A stretch of DNA of 32,851 nucleotides, taken from NCBI GenBank assembly GCA_027886825.1, contig JAPCJS010000005.1:1-32851 (forward strand), written 5' to 3'. Below the pieces are notes generated by a model. The model searched no databases, had not been told where the DNA came from, and worked only from the letters and a program-made list of their open reading frames with translations. Positions 17,369 through 25,720 of the stretch are shown here, one piece after another (positions within the stretch are counted from its first letter, which is position 1; each line of letters begins with the position of its first letter). This DNA is from Nitrososphaerota archaeon (GTDB lineage Archaea; Thermoproteota; Nitrososphaeria; Nitrososphaerales; Gagatemarchaeaceae). The position numbers were made by a program, and so were the translations under genes.

Positions 17369-18061
17369 CTATGAACTGGAAGAACGATGCCCAACCGCCT
17401 TCTCCGTCTCATAGACCAGTCGTGCGGCCACCACATGAGCATCCAGAGCATTTGCATCGATCCGCACAAGCTTCTCAAGGGCCTTTGTCGTCTCCGGAGT
17501 GAAGTGCCCCTTCGGGAACCCTCCCACCAGCACCGCAGGGTTCTTGGCACCGACCAGCTGGATCGCCAGGTCCTCGAGCTTCATAGGGTTCCCCTGCACG
17601 GAGAGCCCTATCGCGGGGTCCGAGCCTATGCGGCTCAAGAGCCGGGGGACGGACTCTGCATGGAAGGTGATCAGGCCCGAGCCCGGCTTCTCATACAGAG
17701 TCTGTTGCATGAGGTCCCGGAACCTGAAATAGCTTTTCGGAGGCCTCGTCTGCTCCTTGAACTCCAGCACCAGATCGTCGCGCGTGTGGATGTAGACCTT
17801 GGCCCCGGCCTGCTGATACAGCGGGGTGCTCGTGATGCTGAGGAGCGTCAGGTGGACTAGGTCTGGCCGGCCCCTCTTGTAATCCTCCTTCAGCCTGAGC
17901 ATCGCCGCGTGATGGATGCTCCTGTCCAGAAGTATCCGGGACGGTTCGAGGTCCCTCCGCCTCGCGTCGTTCCTGACCGAGGCGTGCCTCGAGATCTCTC
18001 CCGGGACGAGCTCGAGGGCGGCCTCGGCGATGATGAGGTTCAGCACCACGTTCGAGGACAT
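17369..18061 (-). CDS. nep1: 16S rRNA pseudouridine N1-methyltransferase Nep1 (EMG1, SPOUT family)
   Basis: AALELVP, LDRSIHHAAMLRL, RGRPDLVHLTLLSITSTPLYQQ, VYIHTRDD, AVLVGGFPKGHF motifs. Confidence 0.95.
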   Translation of the reverse strand: MSSNVVLNLIIAEAALELVPGEISRHASVRNDARRRDLEPSRILLDRSIHHAAMLRLKEDYKRGRPDLVHLTLLSITSTPLYQQAGAKVYIHTRDDLVLEFKEQTRPPKSYFRFRDLMQQTLYEKPGSGLITFHAESVPRLLSRIGSDPAIGLSVQGNPMKLEDLAIQLVGAKNPAVLVGGFPKGHFTPETTKALEKLVRIDANALDAHVVAARLVYETEKAVGHRSSSS

Positions 18062-18100
18062 CCAGCTACGATTAATTCTTTGTCTGCAGGTGGCAGGAGC

Positions 18101-18421
18101 GTGAAGAAGAAGGAGGCCAAGAAGGAAGCCGCAAGGGTGGGTGCGACCCTGATCGAGATGGCCGTGGCGACAGCTCCCACCGACCTAGACCTTGCCAAGG
18201 CGCAGGCCTCGCTCGCCAGGAAGGTGATGCTCAAGTTCAACGTCCGATACGACTGGAGTCTTAGGCGCTTCTTCTGCCACGGCTGCAAGGGCCTGATCTT
18301 TCCGGGGATCAACGCCAGGGTCAGGCTGGGCCCGGGGAAGATGCTGCTGGTCACCTGCGCCGAGTGCAGCTACGTGAACAGGAAGAAACTTTCAAAGTCA
18401 CGCTTAAATATACAGCGGTGA
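18101..18421 (+). CDS. rnp4: Ribonuclease P protein component 4 (Rpp21/Rpr2)
   Basis: SLARKVMLKFNVRYDWSLRRFFCHGCKGLIFPGINARVRLG...VTCAECSYVNR, zinc ribbon. GTG 18101 or TTG 18080 start. Confidence 0.88.
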   Translation: MKKKEAKKEAARVGATLIEMAVATAPTDLDLAKAQASLARKVMLKFNVRYDWSLRRFFCHGCKGLIFPGINARVRLGPGKMLLVTCAECSYVNRKKLSKSRLNIQR

Positions 18422-18450
18422 GGGCTGACGAATTCACTCCGTGGAAAAAG

Positions 18451-18906
18451 ATGGTGCGAGTACATGATGTACCTGCCGATAAACTGATAGAGGCGCTAGC
18501 GGAGCATCTGAAGAAGGTTCCTGAGCTTGAGCCGCCACAGTGGGCGGCCTTTGTGAAGACTGGTTCCCACGCAGAAAGACCACCCCAACAGCCTGACTGG
18601 TGGTACACGAGGGCCGCATCCCTGATGAGGAAGGTATACCTTCAGGGACCGGTCGGACTCCAGCAGCTGGTGTCTGCCTATGGCGGCAGCAAGGCGCTAT
18701 CCTACTTTCCGAAGCACCACCGCGACGCTGGTGGCTCGGTCATCAGAAATGCGCTGAAGGAGCTGGAGGCGGCGGAGCTCGTGACGAAGCAGGGGAACAA
18801 GGGCAGGGTCCTTACACCAAAGGGAGTTGCACTGCTCGACAAGGTCAGCAAGGATGTTTTTAAGGAACTGTCCAAGGAAATCCCTGCGCTAGCAAGATAC
18901 GGGTGA
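18451..18906 (+). CDS. rps19e: 30S ribosomal protein S19e
   Basis: VHDVPADKLIEALAEHLKK...PDWWYTRAASLMRKVYLQGPVGLQQLVSAYGG...RNALKELEAAELV. Confidence 0.96.
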   Translation: MVRVHDVPADKLIEALAEHLKKVPELEPPQWAAFVKTGSHAERPPQQPDWWYTRAASLMRKVYLQGPVGLQQLVSAYGGSKALSYFPKHHRDAGGSVIRNALKELEAAELVTKQGNKGRVLTPKGVALLDKVSKDVFKELSKEIPALARYG

Positions 18907-18913
18907 TTGGATT

Positions 18914-19198
18914 TTGTCCGAACAGAGGGATAGCCAGCCGAGGAAAGAACAAGGGGAGGACAAGGAGAAGAAGGCCCTCCGCGAGAACATAATGCGCATG
19001 GCTCTGACCTCCGAAGCCCGACAGCGTCTGGCGAACATCAAGATGGTGAAACCCCAGATCGCCCAGACCATCGAGGAGTACATCGTGCAGATGGCCTCGT
19101 CGGGGAAGCTGAAACAGGTGATAAACGACGATCAGCTGAAGGAGTTACTCGGTTCGATACAGGGAAAGAAGAGGGAGTTCACCATAAGGAGGATATGA
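18914..19198 (+). CDS. DNA-binding protein, PDCD5 family
   Basis: MRMALTSEARQRLANIKMVKPQIAQTIEEYIVQMASSGKLKQVINDDQLKELL. TTG start. Confidence 0.93.
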   Translation: MSEQRDSQPRKEQGEDKEKKALRENIMRMALTSEARQRLANIKMVKPQIAQTIEEYIVQMASSGKLKQVINDDQLKELLGSIQGKKREFTIRRI

Positions 19199-19201
19199 GC
19201 T

Positions 19202-19360
19202 ATGGGAAGCGTAAAAGACAAGTCAAAAAAGAACCGACTGACCAAGGCAAGGAAACAGGCCTCGCCTGTCCCAACCTGGGTTGTGATAAAGACCAACAGG
19301 ACCGTCAGATTCAACCCGAAACAGCGGGACTGGCGGAGACAAAAGCTGCGCCAAAAGTGA
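19202..19360 (+). CDS. rpl39e: 50S ribosomal protein L39e
   Basis: MGSVKDKSKKNRLTKARKQASPVPTWVVIKTNRTVRFNPKQRDWRRQKLRQK*; 52 aa, absent from the supplied ORF track. Confidence 0.96.
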   Translation: MGSVKDKSKKNRLTKARKQASPVPTWVVIKTNRTVRFNPKQRDWRRQKLRQK

Positions 19361-19366
19361 TAGCGA

Positions 19367-19648
19367 ATGTCATCTAACCTAGAACCGCTGACGCGCGTCT
19401 ACATGGTACCGCTGCGCCGGGCCTTCGAGGCACCCAAGTACAGAAGGACGAAGGTCGCGGTGAGGATCATCCGAGAGTTCACGACGAGGCACATGAAGGC
19501 GACCGAGGTGAAGATAGAGAGGGGCGTCAACGAGCTGATCTGGTCCCGCGGAATCACCAATCCTCCCAGGAGGATCAAGCTCGAGATGGAAAGAGACGAG
19601 GACGGGGTAGTCTCTGTCCGGCTCGCACCTGAACCAGTGTCTTCCTAG
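19367..19648 (+). CDS. rpl31e: 50S ribosomal protein L31e
   Basis: TRVYMVPLRRAFEAPKYRRTKVAVRIIREFTTRHMKATEVKIERGVNELIWSRGITNPPRRIKL. Confidence 0.96.
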   Translation: MSSNLEPLTRVYMVPLRRAFEAPKYRRTKVAVRIIREFTTRHMKATEVKIERGVNELIWSRGITNPPRRIKLEMERDEDGVVSVRLAPEPVSS

Positions 19649-20314
19649 ATGGGTCTCTACCTCGTAGAGGTCTACAGAAGTCCCAACATCGGAATATTTC
19701 TCAGGGCCAACGACAAGTTCCTGCTGGCCCCGAAGGGCATAGCCTCGACGAAATCCAAGCTGCTCGCGGACAACCTCAGGGTCACGCCGGTCTTCGTCTC
19801 CGTCGAGGGGACGAGGCTGCTGGGGCCGCTCATCGCCATGAACAACAAGGGCATGGTCGTCTCCCGCATGATCGAGGACTATGAGGTGAAGGAGATAGCC
19901 TCGCAGACCGGGCTCAGGGTCGAGAAGTTCAATTCCAAGTTCACCGCGGTTGGCAATCTGGTGGCGGCCAACGACAACGGGGCGGTGGTCTCACCCATCC
20001 TCGACCAGGCGGCCGTATCCCAGATAGAGGACGTACTCGACGTGGAGATCCTCAGGCTCGCGATTCCCGAATACGTGCAGGTCGGCGCCCTGATCGTGGC
20101 AACCAACAGCGGTGCAGCCGTCTATCCCAAGCTGACCGAGAAAGATGTAGAAGACGTGGCGGGCGTCTTCAAGGTCGATGCGTACCCTGCCTCGGTGAAC
20201 GGGGGGATCCCGTTCCTGACGTCAGGGCTGATCGCCAACTCCTCTAACGCAGTGGTCGGGAAGCTCACGACGGGTCCCGAGCTCATCTTCCTGACCAAGG
20301 CCCTGAACGTCTAA
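19649..20314 (+). CDS. eif6: Translation initiation factor aIF-6
   Basis: SPNIGIFLRANDKFLLAP..., LVAANDNGAVVSPI, YVQVGALIVATNSGAAVYPKLTEKDVEDV. Confidence 0.96.
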   Translation: MGLYLVEVYRSPNIGIFLRANDKFLLAPKGIASTKSKLLADNLRVTPVFVSVEGTRLLGPLIAMNNKGMVVSRMIEDYEVKEIASQTGLRVEKFNSKFTAVGNLVAANDNGAVVSPILDQAAVSQIEDVLDVEILRLAIPEYVQVGALIVATNSGAAVYPKLTEKDVEDVAGVFKVDAYPASVNGGIPFLTSGLIANSSNAVVGKLTTGPELIFLTKALNV

Positions 20315-20372
20315 AGTCCAAAGAACCCGCATTCTTAAAAAGGGTCTTAACGAGCTGGAGGTAGATTTCGCC

Positions 20373-20792
20373 TTGAGCAAAGAAGAGGAACGGATCAACA
20401 ACCTGGTGGCAGAGGTCAGAGTGCTCGAGAGCACCTTCAACGATCTGTCGTCGCGCCAGAACCTCCTGGAGAGAATCCTGATGGAGAGCAGATCCTCCCT
20501 CGACACGATAAAGGGGCTCAGCTCCTCGACGACCGAAGAGGTGCTCTTACCCGTGGGAGGAGGGATACTCCTCCGAGCGAGCCCGCCGAAGACGGACAAG
20601 GTCCTGCTGAACATAGGCGCGAACGTCGTAGTCGAGAAGAGCAGGGACGACGCCACCAAGTTCATGGAGACCCGGGCCGGCGAGCTGGAAGAGGACATCG
20701 TGGCGATAAACTCCCAGCGGAACCAGATCGCCCAGCGCCTGGAGTCGGACCGAAGGGCGCTCCAGTCACTATTGAGCAGACAAGGTCAATAG
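20373..20792 (+). CDS. pfdA: Prefoldin subunit alpha
   Basis: Coiled-coil ends around VLLPVGGGILLRASPPKTDKVLLNIGANVVVEKS core; genomic position between aIF6 and FtsY. TTG start. Confidence 0.93.
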   Translation: MSKEEERINNLVAEVRVLESTFNDLSSRQNLLERILMESRSSLDTIKGLSSSTTEEVLLPVGGGILLRASPPKTDKVLLNIGANVVVEKSRDDATKFMETRAGELEEDIVAINSQRNQIAQRLESDRRALQSLLSRQGQ

Positions 20793-20798
20793 TCGGCT

Positions 20799-21704
20799 TT
20801 GTTCGACAAGCTCAGAGAGGCTTTCTCCTCTCTCACGAAGGTGGTATCCGAGAAGAAGCTCTCTGAGAAGGACATTGATGAGGCACTCTACAACTTCCAG
20901 CTCACGCTTCTGGAGAGCGACGTGGCCCAGGAGGTCGTCGACAGCATGGTGGGCTCCCTCAAGACCCAGATGACGGGACTGAAGGTCGAGCGCTCGAAGG
21001 ACACGGGTTCCCTGGTTCGCGAGAAGCTCCGGAGCACGATGACCGAGATCTTCACCAAGGCGGGGACCGCCGACGTCTTCAGGCTGATCGACGAGAAGAA
21101 GAAAAAGGGAGAGCCGTTCACGATACTTTTCCTCGGCATCAACGGGACGGGCAAGACAACCAGCGTGGCCAAGTTCGCGTACCTCCTCAAGCAGGCCGGC
21201 TACTCGGTCGTGGTCGCCGCGGGAGACACGCACAGGGCTGGGGCGATAGAACAGCTCACCGAGCACGCGAACCGGATCTCCATCAAGGTGATCGCGCAGA
21301 GGTATGGTTCCGACCCGGCAGCGGTAGCAAGGGACGGAGCGCTCTACGCAAAGGCCCACCACATCGATGTCCTCCTCGTGGACACGGCGGGCAGGATGCA
21401 GACCAACCTGAACCTGATGGAGGAGATGGGGAAGATAGTCAGGGTGGTCAAGCCTGACTTTAAGATATTCATAGGCGACTCTCTGGCCGGCAACGACGCC
21501 ATCTCCCAGGCGCAGCTCTTCAACAAGTACACCGGGTTCGACGGGGCGATCCTGACCAAGACCGATGCCGACACAAAGGGAGGCGCCGCCCTCTCGATAG
21601 CGTACACGACGAACCGGCCGATCCTGTTCCTCGGGGTCGGGCAGGAGTACAAGGACATGAAGAAGTTCGAACCGAACTCCTTCGTTGACGCCCTAATGGC
21701 CTGA
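20799..21704 (+). CDS. ftsY: Signal recognition particle receptor FtsY
   Basis: LGINGTGKTTSVAKFAYLLKQAGYSVVVAAGDTHRAGAIEQL, DTAGRMQTNLNLMEEM, TKTDADTKGGAALSI. TTG start. Confidence 0.96.
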   Translation: MFDKLREAFSSLTKVVSEKKLSEKDIDEALYNFQLTLLESDVAQEVVDSMVGSLKTQMTGLKVERSKDTGSLVREKLRSTMTEIFTKAGTADVFRLIDEKKKKGEPFTILFLGINGTGKTTSVAKFAYLLKQAGYSVVVAAGDTHRAGAIEQLTEHANRISIKVIAQRYGSDPAAVARDGALYAKAHHIDVLLVDTAGRMQTNLNLMEEMGKIVRVVKPDFKIFIGDSLAGNDAISQAQLFNKYTGFDGAILTKTDADTKGGAALSIAYTTNRPILFLGVGQEYKDMKKFEPNSFVDALMA

Positions 21705-21746
21705 TTGAGAAGCCGCACGGCGCACGGGATTAGACAAACCGGGGCT

Positions 21747-22574
21747 TCAGAGCCGGATGACCTCGAGAGCGAACTGGCCGGCGAGCCCCAGAATCTTCTC
21801 CCTGTGCTGACCCATCCCCTTCCAGTCGACGGCCACGAAACGGGGGAACCTCGAGGTCTTCTGGATCATCTGACCGAACATCTCGCTGTCGACCCCGCCG
21901 AGGGAGTGCTTCGCGACGACAGAGGAGAGCGCGACGTCGCTCTCGAGAAGCAGCTTGTTGAGCTTCGCGGAATAGTGAGGCCCTCCAAAGGCGATGGCCA
22001 CCCTGTCCCACGACCTCCCCTGCGTGAGCCCTTCGATCAGCGCGTCCCCGATTACCCTCGCGGCCCGCTCGTCTCCCCAGTTCTTCTCCGATGAACCGAG
22101 CTCCACGAACAGGACCGGCCTCTTGAGGGAGGTAGGGCCGTGGTGTGTCGCCTCGATCGTGATCTGGTAGTCTGGGATATCGTCCTTCCACTTGTTCAGG
22201 GCTATGAGATAGTTCTTCTGCAGGTCGGGGTTCACCCCTCCGACCTCCCTCGGTCTGCCGCCCAGCGAGGGCCTGTCCGTGAAGTTGCCTGTGGTGTGAA
22301 CCGTGAGCGAGGGTATCCCGGACTCGGCCCTGTGCCTTGACAGAAAGATGTAGGCCTGCGGGTTGAAGTAGGAGTCCAGGTCTGGCGGGCTTATCATCTC
22401 CGTGTCGATGGTGACAAGGAGAAGGGAGCCCTTCTGAAAGACGGGCTCTCCCATCAACGCTATCTCGGTCGACTGGAAACCATGGTTCTTTACCAGACCG
22501 CTGGCGATCGTGGCAGAGGCCTCATCCCTGGTCGAGGTTATCAGTACGGTCGCGGGCGAGCCTTCCGGTGTCAT
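21747..22574 (-). CDS. dtdA: D-aminoacyl-tRNA deacylase (archaeal/plant DTD2/GEK1 type)
   Basis: VHTTGNFTD, EATHHGPTSLKRPVLFVELGSSEKNW, AIAFGGPHYSAKLNKLLLESDVALSSVVAKHSL. Start 22574 (MTPEGS) or 22592. Confidence 0.93.
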   Translation of the reverse strand: MTPEGSPATVLITSTRDEASATIASGLVKNHGFQSTEIALMGEPVFQKGSLLLVTIDTEMISPPDLDSYFNPQAYIFLSRHRAESGIPSLTVHTTGNFTDRPSLGGRPREVGGVNPDLQKNYLIALNKWKDDIPDYQITIEATHHGPTSLKRPVLFVELGSSEKNWGDERAARVIGDALIEGLTQGRSWDRVAIAFGGPHYSAKLNKLLLESDVALSSVVAKHSLGGVDSEMFGQMIQKTSRFPRFVAVDWKGMGQHREKILGLAGQFALEVIRL

Positions 22575-22752
22575 GTGGTATTTTCGGTGCACCCGCTTGA
22601 GTCAGGGAGAAAAGCCTTTGACGGTCGTGTCAGAAGGAAGGCCTCGCGCGTGCGCAGATGCTTCGTGCCTGCGACGCTACGGAAAACCATCCGTAGAGGA
22701 TGGACTAGTCTTATAAATAGGTCTCCTGGCGAACGAGTGCAAGGCTTTAGCT

Positions 22753-22929
22753 TTGGGCGTTAGTGAATTCTTCAAATCGATGGTGTCTGTGATCAGGCTC
22801 TCCAAGAAGAGCGATAGAGATCAGTTTGTGCTCTATCTCAAGCTCGTCCTTTTGGGGGTGGCCGTGGTCGGGACCATAGGCTTCCTGGTCAAGTTCATCT
22901 CGACCGTGCTGCCCACGGTCTTCGGTTAA
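22753..22929 (+). CDS. secE: Protein translocase subunit SecE (Sec61 gamma)
   Basis: TTG start; LGVSEFFKSMVSVIRLSKKSDRDQFVLYLKLVLLGVAVVGTIGFLVKFISTVLPTVFG*, directly upstream of spt5. Absent from the ORF track. TATA CTTATAAATAG at 22710-22720. Confidence 0.92.
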   Translation: MGVSEFFKSMVSVIRLSKKSDRDQFVLYLKLVLLGVAVVGTIGFLVKFISTVLPTVFG

Positions 22930-22952
22930 GCAAAGCGAGGCTGAGAGATAAA

Positions 22953-23453
22953 TTGTCAGAACAAAAGCAGAGCTCGATCTATCCGGTAAAGACCACCGGA
23001 GGTCAGGAGAGGACGGTCGCGACCTTCGTCGCGAACAAGGCGATGCAGAAGAAGAAGCCCATCTACTCGATCCTGGCCCTGGATACCTGGAAGGGCTATG
23101 TGCTCTTCGAGGCACCGAATTCCCAGGTCGTCGATGAGAGCATCCAGGGTTTCAAGCACGTCCGCAGCAAGATCCCGGGGATGATGCAGTTCCAAGACAT
23201 AGAGAAGTTCCTGGTCACAAAGTCCATGGTTGCCGAGCTCTCCGACGGCGACATCGTCGAGATAGTAGCGGGGCCCTTCAAGACGATGCGAGCCAAGATC
23301 GTCCGCATCGAGACTGCGAAGCAGGAGGTCACGGTGGTCCTGCTGGACACCCCATACCAGCTTCCCGTGACCGTCGATGCCGCCTACCTGAAGATAGTTC
23401 AAAAAGCGACGGGCGAGTCCAAAGCAGCCTCGGATACGAAGAACAAGAGTTAG
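22953..23453 (+). CDS. spt5: Transcription elongation factor Spt5 (NusG-like)
   Basis: IYPVKTTGGQERTVATFVANKA...GYVLFEA...DGDIVEIVAGPFKTMRAKIVRIETAKQEVTVVLLD (NGN + KOW). TTG start. Confidence 0.95.
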   Translation: MSEQKQSSIYPVKTTGGQERTVATFVANKAMQKKKPIYSILALDTWKGYVLFEAPNSQVVDESIQGFKHVRSKIPGMMQFQDIEKFLVTKSMVAELSDGDIVEIVAGPFKTMRAKIVRIETAKQEVTVVLLDTPYQLPVTVDAAYLKIVQKATGESKAASDTKNKS

Positions 23454-23510
23454 CCAGCTGATCCCCGTCTCCTTCAGTGCGCCGGCCCGTGTAGACCGAG
23501 CACTCTCTCA

Positions 23511-23577
23511 CCGATGCAACCCCTTGAGGGCCGCTGTCTCGGAGATCGTCTCTCGTCCGCCGGTCCTCGCGCATCGG
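23511..23577. other. Structured intergenic element (possible ncRNA or cis element; strand unknown)
   Basis: Nested complementary arms CCGATGC/GCATCGG, GAGGGCCG/CGGTCCTC (one G.U if transcribed +), and GAGA-TCG-TCTC. Confidence 0.4.
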
Positions 23578-23725
23578 GACGCAACCATCCACGGACGGAC
23601 CTGTAACTCCTCAGACCGGATCGGACCAGGCAGGCACCTCGTTCTGCCTGGATACACCGATTGAACTCGGCAGAAAACCTTTAGATACGCTGCCGGGAGC
23701 CGTCCAAATCGAAGAAGTGCTGGTT

Positions 23726-24226
23726 ATGGGCGAGAAGAAAATCATCTCAGTACTCGTGACGGGGGGAGAAGCATCAGCTGGAGCGCCGCTCGGTCCAGCC
23801 ATAGGGCCGCTCGGAGTTAACGTCCTACAGGTCGTCAATGAGATCAACAAGGTGACCGCCGATTTCAAGGGGATGAAGGTCCCCGTGAAGGTCGAGGTAG
23901 ACCAGGAGACCAAGAAGTTCACCGTCTCGGTGGGGACACCCACAACGTCCGCCCTCCTGGTGAAGGAGGCTGCGATACCGAAGGGCTCTGGCAAGCCGAA
24001 CACCGAGCTGGTGGGGAACGTATCCTTCGAAAAGATCCTCGGCATAGCCAAGATAAAGATCAACGACTCGTACGCCAAGTCGATAAAGTCGTCCGTCAAG
24101 GAGGTCGTCGGCAGCTGCGTGAGCATGGGCGTGAAGGTAGAGGAGACCGACCCAAGGCAGTTCATGGTTCAGATCGAAGAAGGCAAGTGGGACAAGGCCA
24201 TCACCGATTACGAAGCAAAAACATAG
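23726..24226 (+). CDS. rpl11: 50S ribosomal protein L11
   Basis: MGEKKIISVLVTGGEASAGAPLGPAIGPLGVNVLQVVNEINKVTADFKGMKVPVKV. TATA-like CCTTTAGATA near 23677-23686. Confidence 0.97.
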   Translation: MGEKKIISVLVTGGEASAGAPLGPAIGPLGVNVLQVVNEINKVTADFKGMKVPVKVEVDQETKKFTVSVGTPTTSALLVKEAAIPKGSGKPNTELVGNVSFEKILGIAKIKINDSYAKSIKSSVKEVVGSCVSMGVKVEETDPRQFMVQIEEGKWDKAITDYEAKT

Positions 24227-24250
24227 GCGACGCCCGCGGGAGGGATCATC

Positions 24251-24997
24251 ATGACCCTCGGACGGGTAGCCGAGATCTGGCGCTACCCTGTCAAAGGACT
24301 GCAGGGTGAAAAGCTGTGGGAGAGCAGGGTCCTGACCACGGGCATATCCGGAGATCACCTATACGTTCTTCGCGCCGCCGGATCGAACAGGATCCTCCAT
24401 TCCGGCTCACATCTTCCTTCTGGTGAGGAGCCCCCCGGCCGTCCGGCCATGCTCGAGCTTGCCGCCAGGCTGACAGGGGAACCAGAGGGCGAGCATGAGG
24501 TCGCGATCGAGGCCTCAGGACTAAAAGCAATCTGCTCCAGCAGGAACCCAGGGATGAACCGGCTGGTAAGTGCCACACTGGGCGGTGACGTCGAGCTGAT
24601 CAGGAATCCGAGGATCGCAGCGTCGAGGGTCAGAGCGGGTCGGACGCTGCATCTCCTTGCCACCTCTTCCCTCCGCCGGATGGGAATGGTCTATCCGGAG
24701 GGGGATTTCGATGTCAGGCGATTCCGTCCGAACGTTGTCATAGCCACCAGACAGGATGTGGATGGCTACGTAGAGGATGAGTGGGTGGGCGAGGACCTGG
24801 AGCTCGGAAGCCTGCGCCTCCACGTCGAGAAACCCAATCTGCGCTGCAAGGTCACCACGATGAAGCAGCAAGGCATCAAGGATGACCCTCAGATGCTTCA
24901 GACGATCCGGAGGGAGAACGGGGGCAACCTGGGGGTCATGTGCACGGTGCTCGCGGAGGGGATGGTCAGGGTCGGGGACGGGGTCGCGCTCGCCTAG
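24251..24997 (+). CDS. MOSC domain-containing protein (molybdenum-cofactor sulfurase C-terminal-like)
   Basis: RVAEIWRYPVKGLQGEKL (MOSC N-term beta-barrel), FDVRRFRPNVVI, LRLHVEKPNLRCKVTTMKQQG...NLGVMCTVLAEGMVRVGDGV. Confidence 0.92.
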   Translation: MTLGRVAEIWRYPVKGLQGEKLWESRVLTTGISGDHLYVLRAAGSNRILHSGSHLPSGEEPPGRPAMLELAARLTGEPEGEHEVAIEASGLKAICSSRNPGMNRLVSATLGGDVELIRNPRIAASRVRAGRTLHLLATSSLRRMGMVYPEGDFDVRRFRPNVVIATRQDVDGYVEDEWVGEDLELGSLRLHVEKPNLRCKVTTMKQQGIKDDPQMLQTIRRENGGNLGVMCTVLAEGMVRVGDGVALA

Positions 24998-25066
24998 GCC
25001 CCATCAATGATAGCGAAACTCTTTTAATGACAGCCCTCAGGCTCGGTCTGGCTTTCGGGATAAGAA

Positions 25067-25720
25067 TTGCTTACTAACGTTCAACTGGCTGATCTTGTTA
25101 AGAAGGGGAAAGAGTCCAAGGAGAGGAAGTTCCCTGAATCGTTCGAGTCAGTGATCACCTTCAAAGACGTCGACCCAAAGAAGACCGACCTCAACATCAA
25201 CGAGACGCTCTACCTGCCGCACCCCGGGTCCCACAAGTCCACGATCTGCTTCATCGGCTCCGGCGACCTCCTGCTTAGGGCAAAGAACGCCGGGGTAGAG
25301 GGTACACTGGAACCGTCACAGCTCGAGAACTTCTCGGGAAACAAGAAGGAGGCGAAGAAGCTGGCGAGGTCATATGACTTTTTCCTGGCCGACACGGCGC
25401 TCATGCCGAGGATCGGTAAGCTTCTTGGGACTTCCCTCGGTCCGAAGGGGAAGATCCCGACGCCGGTCCCTCCGAACGCCCCGATCGAGACCATGATCAA
25501 CCGCATGAGGACCGCCGTAAGGGTCCGCAGCAGAGCCGCGCTGGCCGTGGGCGCCAAGGTGGGAGACAGGAAGCTCTCGGACGAGGACCTGGCCGACAAC
25601 ATCCTTGCGATGGTCCAGGCCGTCCAGAAGAAGCTCCCCAACGGAGACAGGAACATCAAATCCGTCATAGTAAAGACGTCGATGGGCAAGCCCGTGAGGA
25701 GCAAGGTCAGCGAAGCATGA
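25067..25720 (+). CDS. rpl1: 50S ribosomal protein L1
   Basis: FPESFESVITFKDVDPKKTDLNINETLYLPH..., LLGTSLGPKGKIPTPVPPNAP. TTG start. Confidence 0.96.
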   Translation: MLTNVQLADLVKKGKESKERKFPESFESVITFKDVDPKKTDLNINETLYLPHPGSHKSTICFIGSGDLLLRAKNAGVEGTLEPSQLENFSGNKKEAKKLARSYDFFLADTALMPRIGKLLGTSLGPKGKIPTPVPPNAPIETMINRMRTAVRVRSRAALAVGAKVGDRKLSDEDLADNILAMVQAVQKKLPNGDRNIKSVIVKTSMGKPVRSKVSEA

